From CAYMPW01 sp964558505 (GTDB lineage Archaea > Thermoplasmatota > Thermoplasmata > Methanomassiliicoccales > Methanomethylophilaceae), in the NCBI GenBank assembly GCA_964558505.1, contig CAZLEI010000002.1, positions 37,508 to 101,507 on the forward strand: a stretch of 64,000 bases of DNA, read 5' to 3'. Of the stretch, positions 63,276 through 64,000 are shown piece after piece; the first letter of the stretch is position 1, and each line of letters begins with the position of its first letter. Under the pieces are notes generated by a model. That model had not been told where the DNA came from and did no database searches. It saw nothing but the letters and a program-made list of their open reading frames with translations. The translations under genes were made by a program, and so were the position numbers.

Positions 63276-64000
63276 ATGGAATTCATAGGCAGAGATAACG
63301 AGATGAAGATTCTCAACAAGGAATTTGAGAGGGAAAGCTCTTTTGTTCTGATAACCGGCAGACGCCGTATAGGGAAGACAAGACTCATCAAAGAGTTCAT
63401 CTCTGACAAGGATGCCATCTATTTCCTTACATCCAATCAAACTGAGAATCTCATATTGAAGGATTTCTCCAATTCCCTGTCATTGTATTCCGGAAGGACA
63501 TACGGGGAATTCAATACCTGGGAAAACGCATTCAAGGCATTAACGGAATGCAGCAACGGCAAGAAGATACTCGTCATAGATGAATTCCAATACCTCTGCA
63601 ATGATAAGTCGTTCCCGCTGAAGCTACAGGTCCTATGGGACGAATTACTATCAAAACATGATATCATGTTGATAATATGCGGTTCCCACATTTCGATGAT
63701 GGAATCTCTGGGCAATGACAAGGACGGCCCGCTGTACGGGCGGTTCACCAGGAAGATCATACTGGGACCGTTGCCGTTCGATGACGTGCGCCACAATAAG
63801 AGATATACAGATGATGTCGAAGAATATGCGGTCTTAGGTGGTGTACCGAGATACATGGAACTCTTCGATGACATCGATCTGAGAGATAACATCCTGGAGA
63901 ATGTCATGGATCCCTCAGCATTGATGTTCGACGATCCCAAGATACTGTTGGGCGGGGAAGTAAAAGAGCCTGTGAACTACATGTCGATCATGAGGGCAGT
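63276..64000 (+). CDS. Archaeal ATPase (AAA) family protein, 3' end outside window (copy D)
   Basis: 241 residues visible, frame open to the window end. Walker A GRRRIGKT (28-35), Walker B KILVIDEFQYLC and a sensor region LIICGSHISMME followed by GPLYGRFTRKIILGPLPFDD are typical of the archaeal ATPase family (PF01637 type), often followed by a DUF234 nuclease-like domain that would be beyond the window. ATG 63276 is preceded by an AT-rich promoter region. Confidence 0.85.
   Translation, partial: MEFIGRDNEMKILNKEFERESSFVLITGRRRIGKTRLIKEFISDKDAIYFLTSNQTENLILKDFSNSLSLYSGRTYGEFNTWENAFKALTECSNGKKILVIDEFQYLCNDKSFPLKLQVLWDELLSKHDIMLIICGSHISMMESLGNDKDGPLYGRFTRKIILGPLPFDDVRHNKRYTDDVEEYAVLGGVPRYMELFDDIDLRDNILENVMDPSALMFDDPKILLGGEVKEPVNYMSIMRA

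Noticed and set aside
1..64000. CRISPR arrays
   Set aside because: No regularly spaced direct repeats; the only short direct repeats are at 60327-60423, 43021-43067 and 19919-19942, none of array type.

Overview
Organism. The window looks like chromosomal DNA of a GC-rich archaeon, most likely a Thermoplasmata methanogen of the Methanomassiliicoccales type. Archaeal markers are archaeosine synthase ArcS, diphthine synthase Dph5, Trm5, RNA polymerase subunit L, an archaeal ATP-dependent DNA ligase, a Hef-type helicase, CobY and the archaeal CobT family. TATA boxes lie about 25-30 nt before many start codons, so much transcription looks leaderless. The only rRNA gene present is a lone 5S, as expected where rRNA genes are dispersed. 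Of the 56 protein stop codons assigned, 48 are TGA, 8 are TAA and none is TAG, as expected of a genome that decodes UAG as pyrrolysine. Genus-level placement is inference.

Layout. 1-8.2 kb: end of a TetR regulator, a radical SAM enzyme, a CBS-ParB protein, PEP synthase, and divergent from it the four-gene 2-oxoacid:ferredoxin oxidoreductase operon (acetyl-CoA to pyruvate to PEP). 8.2-12.1 kb: an AT-richer accessory patch with two convergent DUF4143-type ATPases, a group II intron domain I remnant between them, and a minus-strand reading frame broken only by TAG codons. 12.1-19.8 kb: 5S rRNA, acyl-CoA synthetase, a DUF92 membrane protein, a pyrB-pyrI-kinase-small protein operon, arcS and tRNA-Gly. 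20-36 kb: a 1231-aa TPR protein and a run of information-processing and housekeeping genes (truD, rpoL, DNA ligase, Hef-like helicase, SprT-like peptidase, ADP-forming acetyl-CoA synthetase, dph5, trm5, dcd).

36.4-46.9 kb is a corrinoid uptake, salvage and nucleotide-loop assembly cluster: btuF-btuC-btuD-cobD-cbiB-cbiZ-cobS-cobY, then convergent cobT and an AlkP-superfamily phosphatase-like gene. Together they could import corrinoids, trim cobinamide (CbiZ), re-add the aminopropanol arm (CobD, CbiB), activate it with GTP (CobY), activate the lower ligand (CobT) and join them (CobS). The phosphatase-like protein is a candidate for the last dephosphorylation. Corrinoids are cofactors of methylotrophic methyltransferases, which suits the proposed lineage. 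47-58.7 kb holds housekeeping and small membrane genes, including a paired SMR exporter, nicotinate phosphoribosyltransferase and two tandem DEAD-box helicases.

58.9-64 kb is a second AT-richer accessory region: a DUF4143-type ATPase with repeated elements in its promoter, a RecF/OLD-like ATPase translationally coupled to a DUF4276 protein (a PARIS-like two-gene defence candidate), about 0.9 kb without a clear gene, and another ATPase cut by the window end.
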